The translations under genes and the position numbers were made by a program. Below, one piece after another: positions 34,114 to 43,325 of a stretch of 64,000 nucleotides of DNA (positions are counted from its first letter, which is position 1; every line of letters begins with the position of its first letter). Location of the stretch: positions 2,604,001 through 2,668,000 of the forward strand of contig NZ_OMPD01000014.1 in NCBI RefSeq assembly GCF_900312745.1. The letters run 5' to 3'. A model generated the notes under the pieces. It searched no databases. It was not told where the DNA came from and saw nothing but the letters and a program-made list of their open reading frames with translations. The DNA comes from Aquimarina sp. AU58. Lineage in GTDB: Bacteria; Bacteroidota; Bacteroidia; Flavobacteriales; Flavobacteriaceae.

Positions 34114-35220
34114 ATGATTAAACTACTCTACATAACTAATAAAACATTCGGCCCGGGAGGTTTAGAACGTGTATTATCTATTAAAGCCAGCTATCTGGCT
34201 GATCATTTAGATTATGAAGTGCATATCGTAACATTAGATCAGGAAGATGAAGAAATGTTTTATGACTTTAGTCCAAATATCATTCATCATGATATTGTTA
34301 CTAGTAGCAATCCGATTCGATTTTTGCGAAGCTATGTAAAAGGACTTAGAAAAGTTGTAAAAGAGATTAATCCCGATGTAATCTCTGTATGTGACGATGG
34401 TTTAAAAGGGTTTTTAGTACCATTATTGATTGGGAAACCATGTTCGATGATTTATGAAAGACATGTGTCTAAAAATATCGAGATTAAAAGTGTTACCCCA
34501 TCCTTAAAAAGTAGGATGTTTACAAAACTGAAATTCGGACTTATGAATTTTGGAGGAAAAAGATATGATCATTTTGTAGTATTAACCAATGGAAATTTAA
34601 AAGAATGGAATTTTAAAAACCTTAAAGTAATTCCTAATCCATTGTCGTTCTATCCCGAAGGACAAAGTACATTAAATAATAAAAAAGTATTAGCTGTAGG
34701 CAAACAGAGTTACCAAAAAGGATACGATAGATTATTGCAAAGCTGGAAATTGGTTACAGATACATATCCCGATTGGACATTAGATATTTATGGAACCATT
34801 AATGCAAGCGAAGGGTTAGATAAAATAGCCAGTGATCTAAAAATAACAGAAAAAATAAATTTTTACGAACCCGTAAGAAATATAGCCGACAAATATCAGG
34901 AAGCTTCAATTTATGTAATGTCTTCTAGGTATGAAGGTTTTGGAATGGTATTAACCGAAGCAATGGCATATGGTGTTCCCTGTGTCTCATTTGATTGTCC
35001 TCATGGGCCATCAGATATTATTTCTGATAAAGAAAATGGTATTTTGATTGAAAAAGATAATATCGAGAATTTTGCAGAAGGTATTATGTTTTTGATACAT
35101 AATGAAGAAGATAGAAAAAGAATGGGCGATAAAGCCCGAAATTCAGTAAAACGATATCTCCCAGAATCTGTTGTAAACGAATGGGATCAATTGTTTGTTA
35201 ATCTAACGCGTAAGAATTAA
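34114..35220 (+). CDS. Glycosyltransferase family 4 (GT-B)
   Basis: 368 residues with a two-domain GT-B layout. The N-terminal acceptor loop reads KTFGPGGLERVLS (10-22), and the C-terminal donor site shows SSRYEGFGMVLTEAMAYGVP with the EX7E motif of retaining GT4 enzymes, followed by SFDCPHGPSDII. It is predicted cytoplasmic or peripheral at the membrane and adds one sugar to the growing repeat unit. Its stop overlaps the start of the next gene by one base (TAATG), so the two are translationally coupled. Confidence 0.9.
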   Translation: MIKLLYITNKTFGPGGLERVLSIKASYLADHLDYEVHIVTLDQEDEEMFYDFSPNIIHHDIVTSSNPIRFLRSYVKGLRKVVKEINPDVISVCDDGLKGFLVPLLIGKPCSMIYERHVSKNIEIKSVTPSLKSRMFTKLKFGLMNFGGKRYDHFVVLTNGNLKEWNFKNLKVIPNPLSFYPEGQSTLNNKKVLAVGKQSYQKGYDRLLQSWKLVTDTYPDWTLDIYGTINASEGLDKIASDLKITEKINFYEPVRNIADKYQEASIYVMSSRYEGFGMVLTEAMAYGVPCVSFDCPHGPSDIISDKENGILIEKDNIENFAEGIMFLIHNEEDRKRMGDKARNSVKRYLPESVVNEWDQLFVNLTRKN

Positions 35221-36422
35221 TGAAAAATATTTTACTAATCATACCGTATGGCGGTGTTGGAGGGATGGAAAGATTAGCATTTTCTTTTTATAACTTTTAT
35301 AAAAAAGAAGGGCATTTTGTAAAAGCGGTGAAATTTATAAAACTCCAAAATGATATCATTAATTTTGATGAAGACGAGTTGTGTTTTTCAGATCGTGATT
35401 TTAGCGAGATGTCAAAAGCCGAACGATTAAAATTCTATGTTTCGATTCCTTATAAACTTAGAAAAGTAATCAAAAAACATAAAATCACACATTCGATTGC
35501 ATTTGGTGCTATGCCTAATGTCTATAGTTCATTAACTTTTACCAAAGATTATAAGGTAGCCAGTATTCACGCATTAAAAAGTGTAGAGCTTAGTAACAAT
35601 TCTTTGCTAAGTAAAATGACCAGATTTGGTTATAAGTATACCTATAGGAATTTAGATAAAGTAGTTTGTATTAGTAATGCGATTAAAGAAGATTTAATCG
35701 AAAAATGTGATTTTAAATTTGCCAACAAATTAACGGTTATATATAATCCTCATGACGTCGATGAAATACAAAAACGATCGTTAGAAGATATTACAGAAGA
35801 AAATGAAGGAGCATTATTAGCATCAAATTCTGTGCTTTTTATTGGAAGATTATCTACGCAAAAATCTCCGTGGCACTTGATAAAAGCATTTTCTTTGGTG
35901 ATAAAAAATTTACCAGATGCAAAACTCATTTTTATTGGGGATGGAGATGCAGGAGTGTTAAAACACCTTGAGGGCCTAATTGATAACCTTGGTATAAATG
36001 AGCATATAAGTTTTTTAGGAAGAAAAAAGAATCCATATAAATATTTGGCTAATGCAAAAATGTTAGCGTTGGCTTCTCATTATGAAGGTACTCCTAATGT
36101 AATTGTAGAAGCAATGTGTTTAGCTACTCCGGTTGTTTCTTCTTGTTGCACGTATGGCATTGTAGAATTGATGAGTCTTCATGCTCAAAAAATTGAAGAT
36201 AAAATGGTAGAAGTAGAAGCCGGAATAATTACCCCAAACCTATATAAAGATAAACTTGGAATTCCTTTGACAGATGAGTTTATCGATGAGGAATATGTAC
36301 TTGCAGAAGCGATAGAATTAGTACTAAAATCTCCTAAATACAAACAAAATATAGAAGCTAATAAAAATGAATTACTAATAAAATTTAATTTAGAAAGAGT
36401 AGCTAACGAGTATTTGAGTTAA
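35220..36422 (+). CDS. Glycosyltransferase family 4 (GT-B)
   Basis: 400 residues. The start MKNILLIIPYGGVGGMERLA has the Gly-rich acceptor loop. KVVCISNAIKEDLIEK marks the end of the N-domain, VLFIGRLSTQKSPWHLIKA opens the donor domain, and ASHYEGTPNVIVEAMCLATP holds the EX7E pair. The family is retaining and transfers from a nucleotide sugar. Donor and linkage are not readable. It is followed by a 59-base gap before the first Dlt-like module. Confidence 0.9.
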   Translation: MKNILLIIPYGGVGGMERLAFSFYNFYKKEGHFVKAVKFIKLQNDIINFDEDELCFSDRDFSEMSKAERLKFYVSIPYKLRKVIKKHKITHSIAFGAMPNVYSSLTFTKDYKVASIHALKSVELSNNSLLSKMTRFGYKYTYRNLDKVVCISNAIKEDLIEKCDFKFANKLTVIYNPHDVDEIQKRSLEDITEENEGALLASNSVLFIGRLSTQKSPWHLIKAFSLVIKNLPDAKLIFIGDGDAGVLKHLEGLIDNLGINEHISFLGRKKNPYKYLANAKMLALASHYEGTPNVIVEAMCLATPVVSSCCTYGIVELMSLHAQKIEDKMVEVEAGIITPNLYKDKLGIPLTDEFIDEEYVLAEAIELVLKSPKYKQNIEANKNELLIKFNLERVANEYLS

Positions 36423-36481
36423 GACAACAGCAGTATAACAGAGCCACTGTGATGTTATTATTAACCTAATAATAAATTGAA

Positions 36482-37966
36482 ATGAATTTAGTTTTTGACA
36501 TACAAAAATCTATAGAAAATAATTATAATAATAACGCTTTTTACTTTGGTGATACTTATTATAGTTATAAAGATTTTGCTCAGGTAATATCAGATATAAG
36601 AAAAGAGATTCAATCCTCAATAAAAGAGAACGAAATTAACATTGGGCTAATTACTAATGATGATGTTCAAACCTATGCTTCAATAATCGCTTTATGGATG
36701 GAAGGTAAAGCCTATGTGCCACTAAATCCAGAATTTCCTATTAGCAGAAATAATGCGGTTATCGATCAAGCAGATATTAAGACTATTCTTGATTCTTCAG
36801 AGACCAAAGTCTTTACCGATTTTAATGTTATTCTTACCCAAAAATGTAATACTTCTGAAATTGACTTAACACCTGTAGAAGTGACTAAGGAAGATCTTGG
36901 GTATATATTCTTTACTTCTGGTACAACAGGAACCCCAAAAGGAGTTCCCATTACTTTTGAGAATCTATCTGGTTTTATGGATGCATTCTGGGAATTAGAT
37001 TATACCATAACAGATACAGATAGGTGCTTACAAATGTTTGAGTTGACATTTGATTTGTCGGTAGTATCATATTTAGCCCCAATACTTAAAGGTGCCTGTA
37101 TATATACAATACCAAAAGACGAAATTAAGTACAGCTATATATTTGAGTTAATGGAAGACCATGAGCTAACTTTTGCATTAATGGTTCCTTCTATACTTCA
37201 TTATTTAAGACCTTATTTTGATGAAATTGATTGCCCGGCAATGAAATACAGTCTTTTTTGCGGAGAAGCTTTACCCTTAGATGTCACCGAAGAGTGGAGT
37301 ACATGTGTCCCAAATGCTACAATTGCTAATGTATATGGTCCTACAGAATGTACTATATTTTGTACCGATTATACCTATATAAGAAATGGGGATAACAAAA
37401 CACATAATGGTGTTTTGACGATTGGTAAGGATATGAAGAATACCAAAACTATTATTGTCGATGACAATAATAACGAAGTTAGTGAAGGAGAAAACGGAGA
37501 GTTATGCTTAAGTGGTATACAACTAACTCCTGGGTATTGGAAAAACGAACAAAAGAATAAAGAAGTTTTTTTTACCAAAGAATATCGCGGAGAAAAAACA
37601 AGGTTTTATAGAACAGGAGATTTGTGTACTATAGATAATGATGGAGATATACTATATTTGGGAAGAGTTGATTTTCAAGCTAAGATTCAGGGGTTTAGAG
37701 TAGAATTGTCAGAAATTGAATTTCACGCTAAAGCAGCTTTAGATAGATTAAATGTCGTAGCCATTGCTTTTACAAATAGTATTCAGAATACAGAAATTGG
37801 ATTGGTGATAGAGACTACAGAATTTGAAACAAAACAACTGTTGGATGATTTAAAAACTAAACTTCCGCAGTATATGGTTCCTACGCAGATCAAATTTATT
37901 GATAGCTTTCCTTTAAATACAAATGGAAAGACAGATAGAAAAAAATTAAATAAACTATTCAGCTAA
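36482..37966 (+). CDS. DltA-like amino acid adenylating enzyme (module 1)
   Basis: 494-residue adenylate-forming enzyme, about the length of D-alanine:carrier ligase DltA. Motifs: FTSGTTGTPKG (144-154, ATP loop), FELTFDLSV (187-195) with Asp191 at the position that binds the alpha-amino group in amino-acid-activating domains, YGPTE (285-289), YRTGDLC, and the catalytic Lys483 in NGKTDRKKL. It should activate an amino acid as an adenylate and load the carrier encoded 24 bases downstream. The set A, carrier, MBOAT, SGNH protein equals the Dlt order of Gram-positives. The amino acid is unknown; a close paralogue is at 55276. Confidence 0.88.
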   Translation: MNLVFDIQKSIENNYNNNAFYFGDTYYSYKDFAQVISDIRKEIQSSIKENEINIGLITNDDVQTYASIIALWMEGKAYVPLNPEFPISRNNAVIDQADIKTILDSSETKVFTDFNVILTQKCNTSEIDLTPVEVTKEDLGYIFFTSGTTGTPKGVPITFENLSGFMDAFWELDYTITDTDRCLQMFELTFDLSVVSYLAPILKGACIYTIPKDEIKYSYIFELMEDHELTFALMVPSILHYLRPYFDEIDCPAMKYSLFCGEALPLDVTEEWSTCVPNATIANVYGPTECTIFCTDYTYIRNGDNKTHNGVLTIGKDMKNTKTIIVDDNNNEVSEGENGELCLSGIQLTPGYWKNEQKNKEVFFTKEYRGEKTRFYRTGDLCTIDNDGDILYLGRVDFQAKIQGFRVELSEIEFHAKAALDRLNVVAIAFTNSIQNTEIGLVIETTEFETKQLLDDLKTKLPQYMVPTQIKFIDSFPLNTNGKTDRKKLNKLFS

Positions 37967-37990
37967 CATTAGAGAGCTAATTATATTATT

Positions 37991-38230
37991 ATGGAAGTAG
38001 ATGTAATAAAGAGTAAAATAAGTGATGCATTGGTGTCTATATTAGAACATGATAACTTTGAGTTGCATGATGAGTTAACAGCAAAAGATGTAGATGGTTG
38101 GGATTCTCTATCGCATATGATGATTATCACCAAAATCGAAGAAGAATTTAGTATTCGGTTTAAGCTAAGAGATCTTAATAAACTAAAAAATTTGGGTTCA
38201 CTGGTTTCGGTAATTCAAAATAAAATTTAA
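37991..38230 (+). CDS. DltC-like acyl carrier protein (module 1)
   Basis: 79 residues, a single carrier domain. Ser39 in GWDSLSH is the predicted 4'-phosphopantetheine attachment site, and the acidic helix II that follows (IITKIEEEFSIRFKL) is typical of carrier proteins. It probably receives the acyl group from the adenylating enzyme just upstream and hands it to the MBOAT just downstream (10-base gap). It is the same length and register as the second carrier at 56783. Confidence 0.9.
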   Translation: MEVDVIKSKISDALVSILEHDNFELHDELTAKDVDGWDSLSHMMIITKIEEEFSIRFKLRDLNKLKNLGSLVSVIQNKI

Positions 38231-38240
38231 GTTATAAAAA

Positions 38241-39686
38241 GTGGTTTTTAATTCATTAGATTTTGTTGTCTTTATAATTCCAGTATTTTTATTGTACTGG
38301 CTGGTTTTTAATAGATCCAAAGTATATCAGAACATTTTTTTGTTAGGAGCAAGTTTGTTTTTTTATACCTGGGCAGATTGGAGGTTTTTGGTCCTATTAA
38401 TAGGTAGCACACTTATTAATTATTATTTGGGATTAAAAATCTTTCGCACTCCCGAAGATCGTAAAAAAAGCATTTTCTTATATATCGGTTTAGTATTTAA
38501 TGTTGGGCTTTTGCTATACTTTAAATATTTTAATTTTTTCTATGAAGGGTTTTATGAAATTCTAAATGTTTTTGGAAGTGAATCGACATATAACTCTCTG
38601 GTAATATTACTGCCATTAGGGATTAGTTTCTTTACATTTCAAACTCTTGGATATCTAATAGATGTTTATAATGAAGAGATAGAACCAAGTGAAAATCTTT
38701 TAGAGTTTTCTGTATTTGTAACATTTTTTCCTAAAATTCTTTCTGGTCCTATAGAAAGAGCGTCGAGTTTAATTCCGCAAATTCAAGAAAAAAGAGTTAT
38801 ATCATATCAAGTTTCAGTAGATGGATTACGTCAAATATTATGGGGTTTATTCGCTAAAATTGTTGTCGCAGAAAATTGTGCATTAATAGCCAATCCGATT
38901 TTTAATAATTACGAAAATGAGTCTGGTAGCACATTACTGTTAGGAACTTTTTTCTATGCGATACAGTTATATGCCGATTTTTCTGGGTACTCTAATATGG
39001 CGATAGGTGTTTCTAAGCTATTCGGAATACAATTAATGCGTAATTTTTCTACTCCGTTTTTTTCGACGAATATTAGTGATTTTTGGAGAAAATGGCATAT
39101 GTCATTAACAACATGGATGATGGATTATGTGTTTACTCCATTATCGTTTACCTTAAGAAGGCATCAAAAAAAGGGATTGATCATATCTATAATTACCACG
39201 TTTGTTTTAGTTGGTTTTTGGCATGGTGCTAATTGGACATTTGTTGTTTACGGATTATTACACGGTATTTATTTTGTACCATTAGTGTTTTCGGGTAAAA
39301 TGAATACATCAGAAATTGTGGCAAAAGGAAAAATGCTTCCTTCTGTAAAAGAAATTATTAAAATGATCCTTTTGTTTGTTTTAATTATGCTTACCGATGT
39401 TTTCTTTAGGGTAGAAAGTGTTTCTGTAGGATTTGAATATCTGCAAGGGATTTTTTCTTTAAGTATTATTGATTTGCCTTCTGTCCTATTTACGTCTACT
39501 ACATTAATTACTATTGTATTAGTTGGTTTTTTTATGTTGATAGAATGGGTAAACAGAGAAAAGAAACATGATTTTGAGGTAGGTAATTATAATATTTATC
39601 TTAGATGGATTTCTTATATATCCATTTTTGTTTTGATATTAATTTTTGGAAAAAGTGCTGAAACATTTATATACTTTCAATTTTAA
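38241..39686 (+). CDS. MBOAT O-acyltransferase with C-terminal FIYFQF shuttle motif (module 1)
   Basis: 481 residues, about 11 membrane helices, AlgI/DltB class. The catalytic His328 lies in GFWHGANW and a second His341 in LLHGIYF. The start is GTG (MVFNSLDFVVF), supported by alignment with the paralogue at 47077. The last six residues, FIYFQF (476-481), with Tyr478, match the C-terminal acyl-shuttle motif known from polymer acylation, which in the Dlt pathway is on the separate peptide DltX and in some other systems is fused to the MBOAT. It should take the acyl group from the carrier on the cytoplasmic side and pass it to the SGNH partner outside. Confidence 0.92.
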   Translation: MVFNSLDFVVFIIPVFLLYWLVFNRSKVYQNIFLLGASLFFYTWADWRFLVLLIGSTLINYYLGLKIFRTPEDRKKSIFLYIGLVFNVGLLLYFKYFNFFYEGFYEILNVFGSESTYNSLVILLPLGISFFTFQTLGYLIDVYNEEIEPSENLLEFSVFVTFFPKILSGPIERASSLIPQIQEKRVISYQVSVDGLRQILWGLFAKIVVAENCALIANPIFNNYENESGSTLLLGTFFYAIQLYADFSGYSNMAIGVSKLFGIQLMRNFSTPFFSTNISDFWRKWHMSLTTWMMDYVFTPLSFTLRRHQKKGLIISIITTFVLVGFWHGANWTFVVYGLLHGIYFVPLVFSGKMNTSEIVAKGKMLPSVKEIIKMILLFVLIMLTDVFFRVESVSVGFEYLQGIFSLSIIDLPSVLFTSTTLITIVLVGFFMLIEWVNREKKHDFEVGNYNIYLRWISYISIFVLILIFGKSAETFIYFQF

Positions 39687-40625
39687 ATGATTATGAAACG
39701 ATTACTTTTAAAGTTGTGTCTTTTCTTTATTTGCTGTCTGGCAATAACCACTTTTGTGTTAGTACAATATGGAGGGAATGTAGATTATTTTTATCAAAAA
39801 TTTACTACTCCAAAAGCTGTATCTATGGTGATAGGAGATTCTAGAAGTATGCAGGGTATACAACCAAGAGTGATAAACAAAAGGCTGAAAGAATTAAAAT
39901 ATGAATTACCCATTTTTAATTATAGTTTGACAATTGCAGAAACTCCGATTGGCCCTTTATATAATAAAAGTATAGAAAAGAAATTAGATGAAACTTCAGA
40001 AAATGGAGTTTTTATTATTTCGGTTACACCGTGGATGTTTGGGTCTGATAAGGATAATGATAATACTAATGGAGAATTTAGAGAAGCAGATAGACCACCT
40101 CATAATATGAGATTTGTTAACATGAATCCTAATTATGAATACCTTTTTAAAAATTTAACTTATTTTCATTTTAAAGCGCTTTTTAGAAAAACATCAACAA
40201 TGCATAAAGACGGGTGGCTTGAAGAAAATAACTTACCCACAAATCCAAAAGTTTTTGATGAATGGAAGAAAAGACAAGGAAGATTATTTGATAAAATGAT
40301 AAGAAATTATGAAGTTTCTTCTTTGCGATTAAACAGTTTGGATGTTTTAATTAAAAAGTTAAAGAAACACGGTAATGTTTATATGGTACGTATGCCTATT
40401 GATCTTGATTTTGTAGCTGTAGAGAATTCGTTTTATAAAAACTTTGATAAGGATATGAGTACCGTAGCAATATCTAATCAAATAGAGTACTTTAATTTTA
40501 ATGTATCGAGTACACATACAAATTTTAAAACCTATGACGGTCACCATCTGGATAAGCATGGAGGTTTAGAGTTTACTAATATACTTTGTGATTCTATAAT
40601 AAGAAGTGCAAACACTGTAAAATAA
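39687..40625 (+). CDS. DltD-like SGNH transferase (module 1)
   Basis: 312 residues: one N-terminal membrane anchor (LLLKLCLFFICCLAITTFVL), then an extracytoplasmic domain with G50-D51-S52-R53 as candidate nucleophile block and D284-G-H-H287 as the DxxH block of SGNH-fold enzymes. The ATG directly follows the MBOAT stop. By analogy with DltD, AlgX and AlgJ it should accept the acyl group from the MBOAT's C-terminal tyrosine and place it on the polysaccharide. No close family name is recognised. The adjacent methionines M1 and M3 are both possible starts. Confidence 0.72.
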   Translation: MIMKRLLLKLCLFFICCLAITTFVLVQYGGNVDYFYQKFTTPKAVSMVIGDSRSMQGIQPRVINKRLKELKYELPIFNYSLTIAETPIGPLYNKSIEKKLDETSENGVFIISVTPWMFGSDKDNDNTNGEFREADRPPHNMRFVNMNPNYEYLFKNLTYFHFKALFRKTSTMHKDGWLEENNLPTNPKVFDEWKKRQGRLFDKMIRNYEVSSLRLNSLDVLIKKLKKHGNVYMVRMPIDLDFVAVENSFYKNFDKDMSTVAISNQIEYFNFNVSSTHTNFKTYDGHHLDKHGGLEFTNILCDSIIRSANTVK

Positions 40626-40633
40626 GATAGTAT

Positions 40634-41194
40634 ATGAAATCAATACTTATAGCCATTTATAAAATATTTCTTATTCCACACATATTTGTATACAAATTGA
40701 GTAAAAATAGAAATAAGATTGATATGGATATAGAGCGGTGGGCCTCTGTAAAAGGAATGAATATGAGTAAAAATGCCCTACTTCTTGATTTTTTGGCAAA
40801 TTCACCCGATTTTAGAACTATATTTTATTTTAGAACGAGAAGTTTGGTGTCACATATTCTTAACCTATATTGTAGAAAACAGAAAAATTTTATTATTGAT
40901 ATTACTACCAAACTGGGAGGAGGAGTTATTACAGGACATCCATATTGTACAATCCTAAACGCCGATGCGATAGGGGATAATTTCTATGTAAATCATTTGG
41001 TAACCATCGGAGAGGAAAAAGGGAAAAGGCCTACAATAGGTAATAATGTATCTATTTACACAGGAGCAATTGTAATAGGGGATATTACTATAGGAGATAA
41101 CTGTGTTATTGGAGCTGGTAGCGTTGTTACCAAGAGTATACCTGATAACTGTACGGCAGTGGGTAATCCTGCTAGAATACTGGATAAGAAGTAA
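40634..41194 (+). CDS. Hexapeptide-repeat acetyltransferase (serine acetyltransferase-like)
   Basis: 186 residues. The C-terminal half is a left-handed beta helix of hexapeptide repeats (ADAIGDNFYVNHLVTIG, IGNNVSIYTGAIVIG, IGAGSVVTKSI), ending NPARIL as in CysE/NodL-type O-acetyltransferases. It has a short N-terminal helical extension. It likely acetylates a sugar using acetyl-CoA in the cytoplasm. Nine bases after the SGNH gene. Confidence 0.85.
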   Translation: MKSILIAIYKIFLIPHIFVYKLSKNRNKIDMDIERWASVKGMNMSKNALLLDFLANSPDFRTIFYFRTRSLVSHILNLYCRKQKNFIIDITTKLGGGVITGHPYCTILNADAIGDNFYVNHLVTIGEEKGKRPTIGNNVSIYTGAIVIGDITIGDNCVIGAGSVVTKSIPDNCTAVGNPARILDKK

Positions 41195-41227
41195 GAAGTT
41201 ATGAAACAAACAATAAAATAAGAGAGT

Positions 41228-42322
41228 ATGTTTGATTTTATTCCAGTAGAGCAATATTTTCCGGTATATATAAATTTATTTCTTTTTCTGGTTCTATTTA
41301 CTCTTTTACATACTCGTCTATTAAAAATGGATGATCCCAAAAATCTGGGATTTATTAATATAGCTGGTTTCGTGTTAATGGCATATATAATTTTATATAT
41401 GGGGCAAAGACCATTAAGCGGTAAGTTTTTTGGTGATATGAGAACGTATACCAGGTATTTTAATTACTATAGATTAGGAGGAGTAGTAACATCGGATACC
41501 GATGTGCTTTTTCACCTATATATGAAAAGTCTGTCTTATGTGGCTTCTTCTCGTACATTTTTTACTGTCACAGCAGCAATATATGTATTACCCTTATATA
41601 GAATTTCTAAGCAACTTTTTAAGGAATATTGGTATTACGCGTTTTTAATGTTTGCGGTTTCTTTCTCTTTTTATACGTATGGAGTAAATGGTATTAGAAA
41701 TGGAGCTGCTACATCTTTATTTTTATTAGGAATAAGTTTTAGAAAAAATACGATAGTTATGATACTTTGCTTTTTGTTATCGGTTTCTTTTCATAAAACG
41801 ATGTCACTACCTATAATAGCTTTTACCATAACAAGATTCTATAATGATCCCAAAGTGTTTCTAAAAGGATGGTTAGCCTGTATTCCGCTTTCATTAGCAA
41901 TGGGAGGTTTTTGGGTGTCTATTTTTAGTAGTCTGGGATTTGATGATAGACTATCTGATTATTTAACAGCTCAAGCAGAAGAAGGTACTTTTGCGAGTAC
42001 CGGTTTTCGCTGGGATTTTTTGTTTCATAGCGCATTTGCAGTTTTTGCTGGATGGTATGTTATTTATAAGAAAAACTTTGAAGACCCCTTTTATTTTAGA
42101 CTTCTAAATACTTATCTAATTTGTAATGGATTTTGGATTCTGGTAATCAAAGCAAATTACTCTAATAGATTTGCTTATTTATCATGGTTTATGATGGGAT
42201 TAGTTGTCATTTACCCATTTCTTAAACAACGATTTTTTAAAGATCACCATTTTATGATAGGAAAAATAACACTTGTTTATTTTATGTTTACCTATGCTAT
42301 GTATTACGTATATTCTGGATAA
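41228..42322 (+). CDS. EpsG-family (Wzy-type) polysaccharide polymerase
   Basis: 364-residue membrane protein with about 10 helices and the EpsG pattern: an early helix pair, GDMRTYTRYFNYYRLGG (the 'D..Y...F' extracytoplasmic loop), KSLSYVASSRTFFTVTAAIYV, and FYTYGVNGIRNGAATSLFL, whose NGIRN is diagnostic of the family. It is predicted to polymerise repeat units delivered by the flippase. It is the only Wzy candidate seen in the window. Confidence 0.85.
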   Translation: MFDFIPVEQYFPVYINLFLFLVLFTLLHTRLLKMDDPKNLGFINIAGFVLMAYIILYMGQRPLSGKFFGDMRTYTRYFNYYRLGGVVTSDTDVLFHLYMKSLSYVASSRTFFTVTAAIYVLPLYRISKQLFKEYWYYAFLMFAVSFSFYTYGVNGIRNGAATSLFLLGISFRKNTIVMILCFLLSVSFHKTMSLPIIAFTITRFYNDPKVFLKGWLACIPLSLAMGGFWVSIFSSLGFDDRLSDYLTAQAEEGTFASTGFRWDFLFHSAFAVFAGWYVIYKKNFEDPFYFRLLNTYLICNGFWILVIKANYSNRFAYLSWFMMGLVVIYPFLKQRFFKDHHFMIGKITLVYFMFTYAMYYVYSG

Positions 42323-42434
42323 CAAATTAACCAATAAAAAGTATGAAATGAGCCATGATAATCAATGTTGATACCAACCAAAATGTTCAATGGTGAATTC
42401 TATCTGACAACTAATAAACAATAAAAAAGAACAG

Positions 42435-43325
42435 ATGAAAACAATTACAGTATTTACTCCTACATATAACAGAGCATATTGCTTACATAAGTGCTATGAA
42501 AGCCTTATAAAACAATCAAATCAAGATTTTGTATGGCTAATTATTGATGACGGCTCTTCTGATGATACCAAAGAATTGGTAGCGTCCTGGATTAATGAAA
42601 ATAAGATAGATATACAGTATCATTATCAAAAAAATCTGGGAATGCACGGGGGGCATAATGCGGCCTATAGACGTATTGAAACTACACTTAATGTTTGTAT
42701 TGATAGTGATGATTTTGTAGGAGAAGAAGCGATTCAAAAAATATTGGATTCTTGGGAAACTATTAAAGATAAACCAGAATATGCAGGTTTGGTTGGATTA
42801 GATGCAGACGAAAGTGGAACTATTATCGGAACCAAAATTCCTGAAGGAGTCAAAGAGACAACACTGTACGAATTGTATAATACTCATAAAGTATTGGGGG
42901 ATAAAAAGCTGGTATATAGAACCGAAGTAGTCAAAAAATACCCTCCATATCCAATTTTTGAAGGAGAACGTTTTGTCCCGCTGGGATATTTATATCAATT
43001 GATCGATCAGGATTATAAGCTATTACCAGTTAACGAAGTTTTTTGTGTTGTAGAATATATGGTTGATGGTTCTAGTATGAACATGTTAAAACAATATCGA
43101 CGACACCCCAGAGGTTTTGCATTTTCAAGAAAGAGCAGAATGCAATTGGCAACAAACTTTAAGGATAAATTTAAAAATGCAATTCATTATGTATCAAGCT
43201 CATTGTTTATTAAGAATGGTTCATTTTTAAAAGAATCTCCAAAAAAAATAACCACGATTCTCGCAATTCCTTTCGGAATAGTACTAAATCTATATATAAG
43301 ATATAAAACTAAAGAAGGAATTTAA
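42435..43325 (+). CDS. Glycosyltransferase family 2 (GT-A)
   Basis: 296 residues. The N-terminus TVFTPTYNRAYCLHKCYESL and WLIIDDGSSDDTKELV are the nucleotide-binding signatures of GT2, and CIDSDDFV provides the DxD-like metal site. The family is inverting and uses a nucleotide sugar on the cytoplasmic face. The stop shares a base with the following GT4 start (TAATG), so expression is coupled. Confidence 0.9.
   Translation: MKTITVFTPTYNRAYCLHKCYESLIKQSNQDFVWLIIDDGSSDDTKELVASWINENKIDIQYHYQKNLGMHGGHNAAYRRIETTLNVCIDSDDFVGEEAIQKILDSWETIKDKPEYAGLVGLDADESGTIIGTKIPEGVKETTLYELYNTHKVLGDKKLVYRTEVVKKYPPYPIFEGERFVPLGYLYQLIDQDYKLLPVNEVFCVVEYMVDGSSMNMLKQYRRHPRGFAFSRKSRMQLATNFKDKFKNAIHYVSSSLFIKNGSFLKESPKKITTILAIPFGIVLNLYIRYKTKEGI

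Noticed and set aside
36482..37966. Considered as a stand-alone NRPS adenylation domain of a peptide pathway
   Set aside because: No condensation or thioesterase domain is present in the window, while the carrier, MBOAT and SGNH genes in direct sequence fit a Dlt-type pathway.
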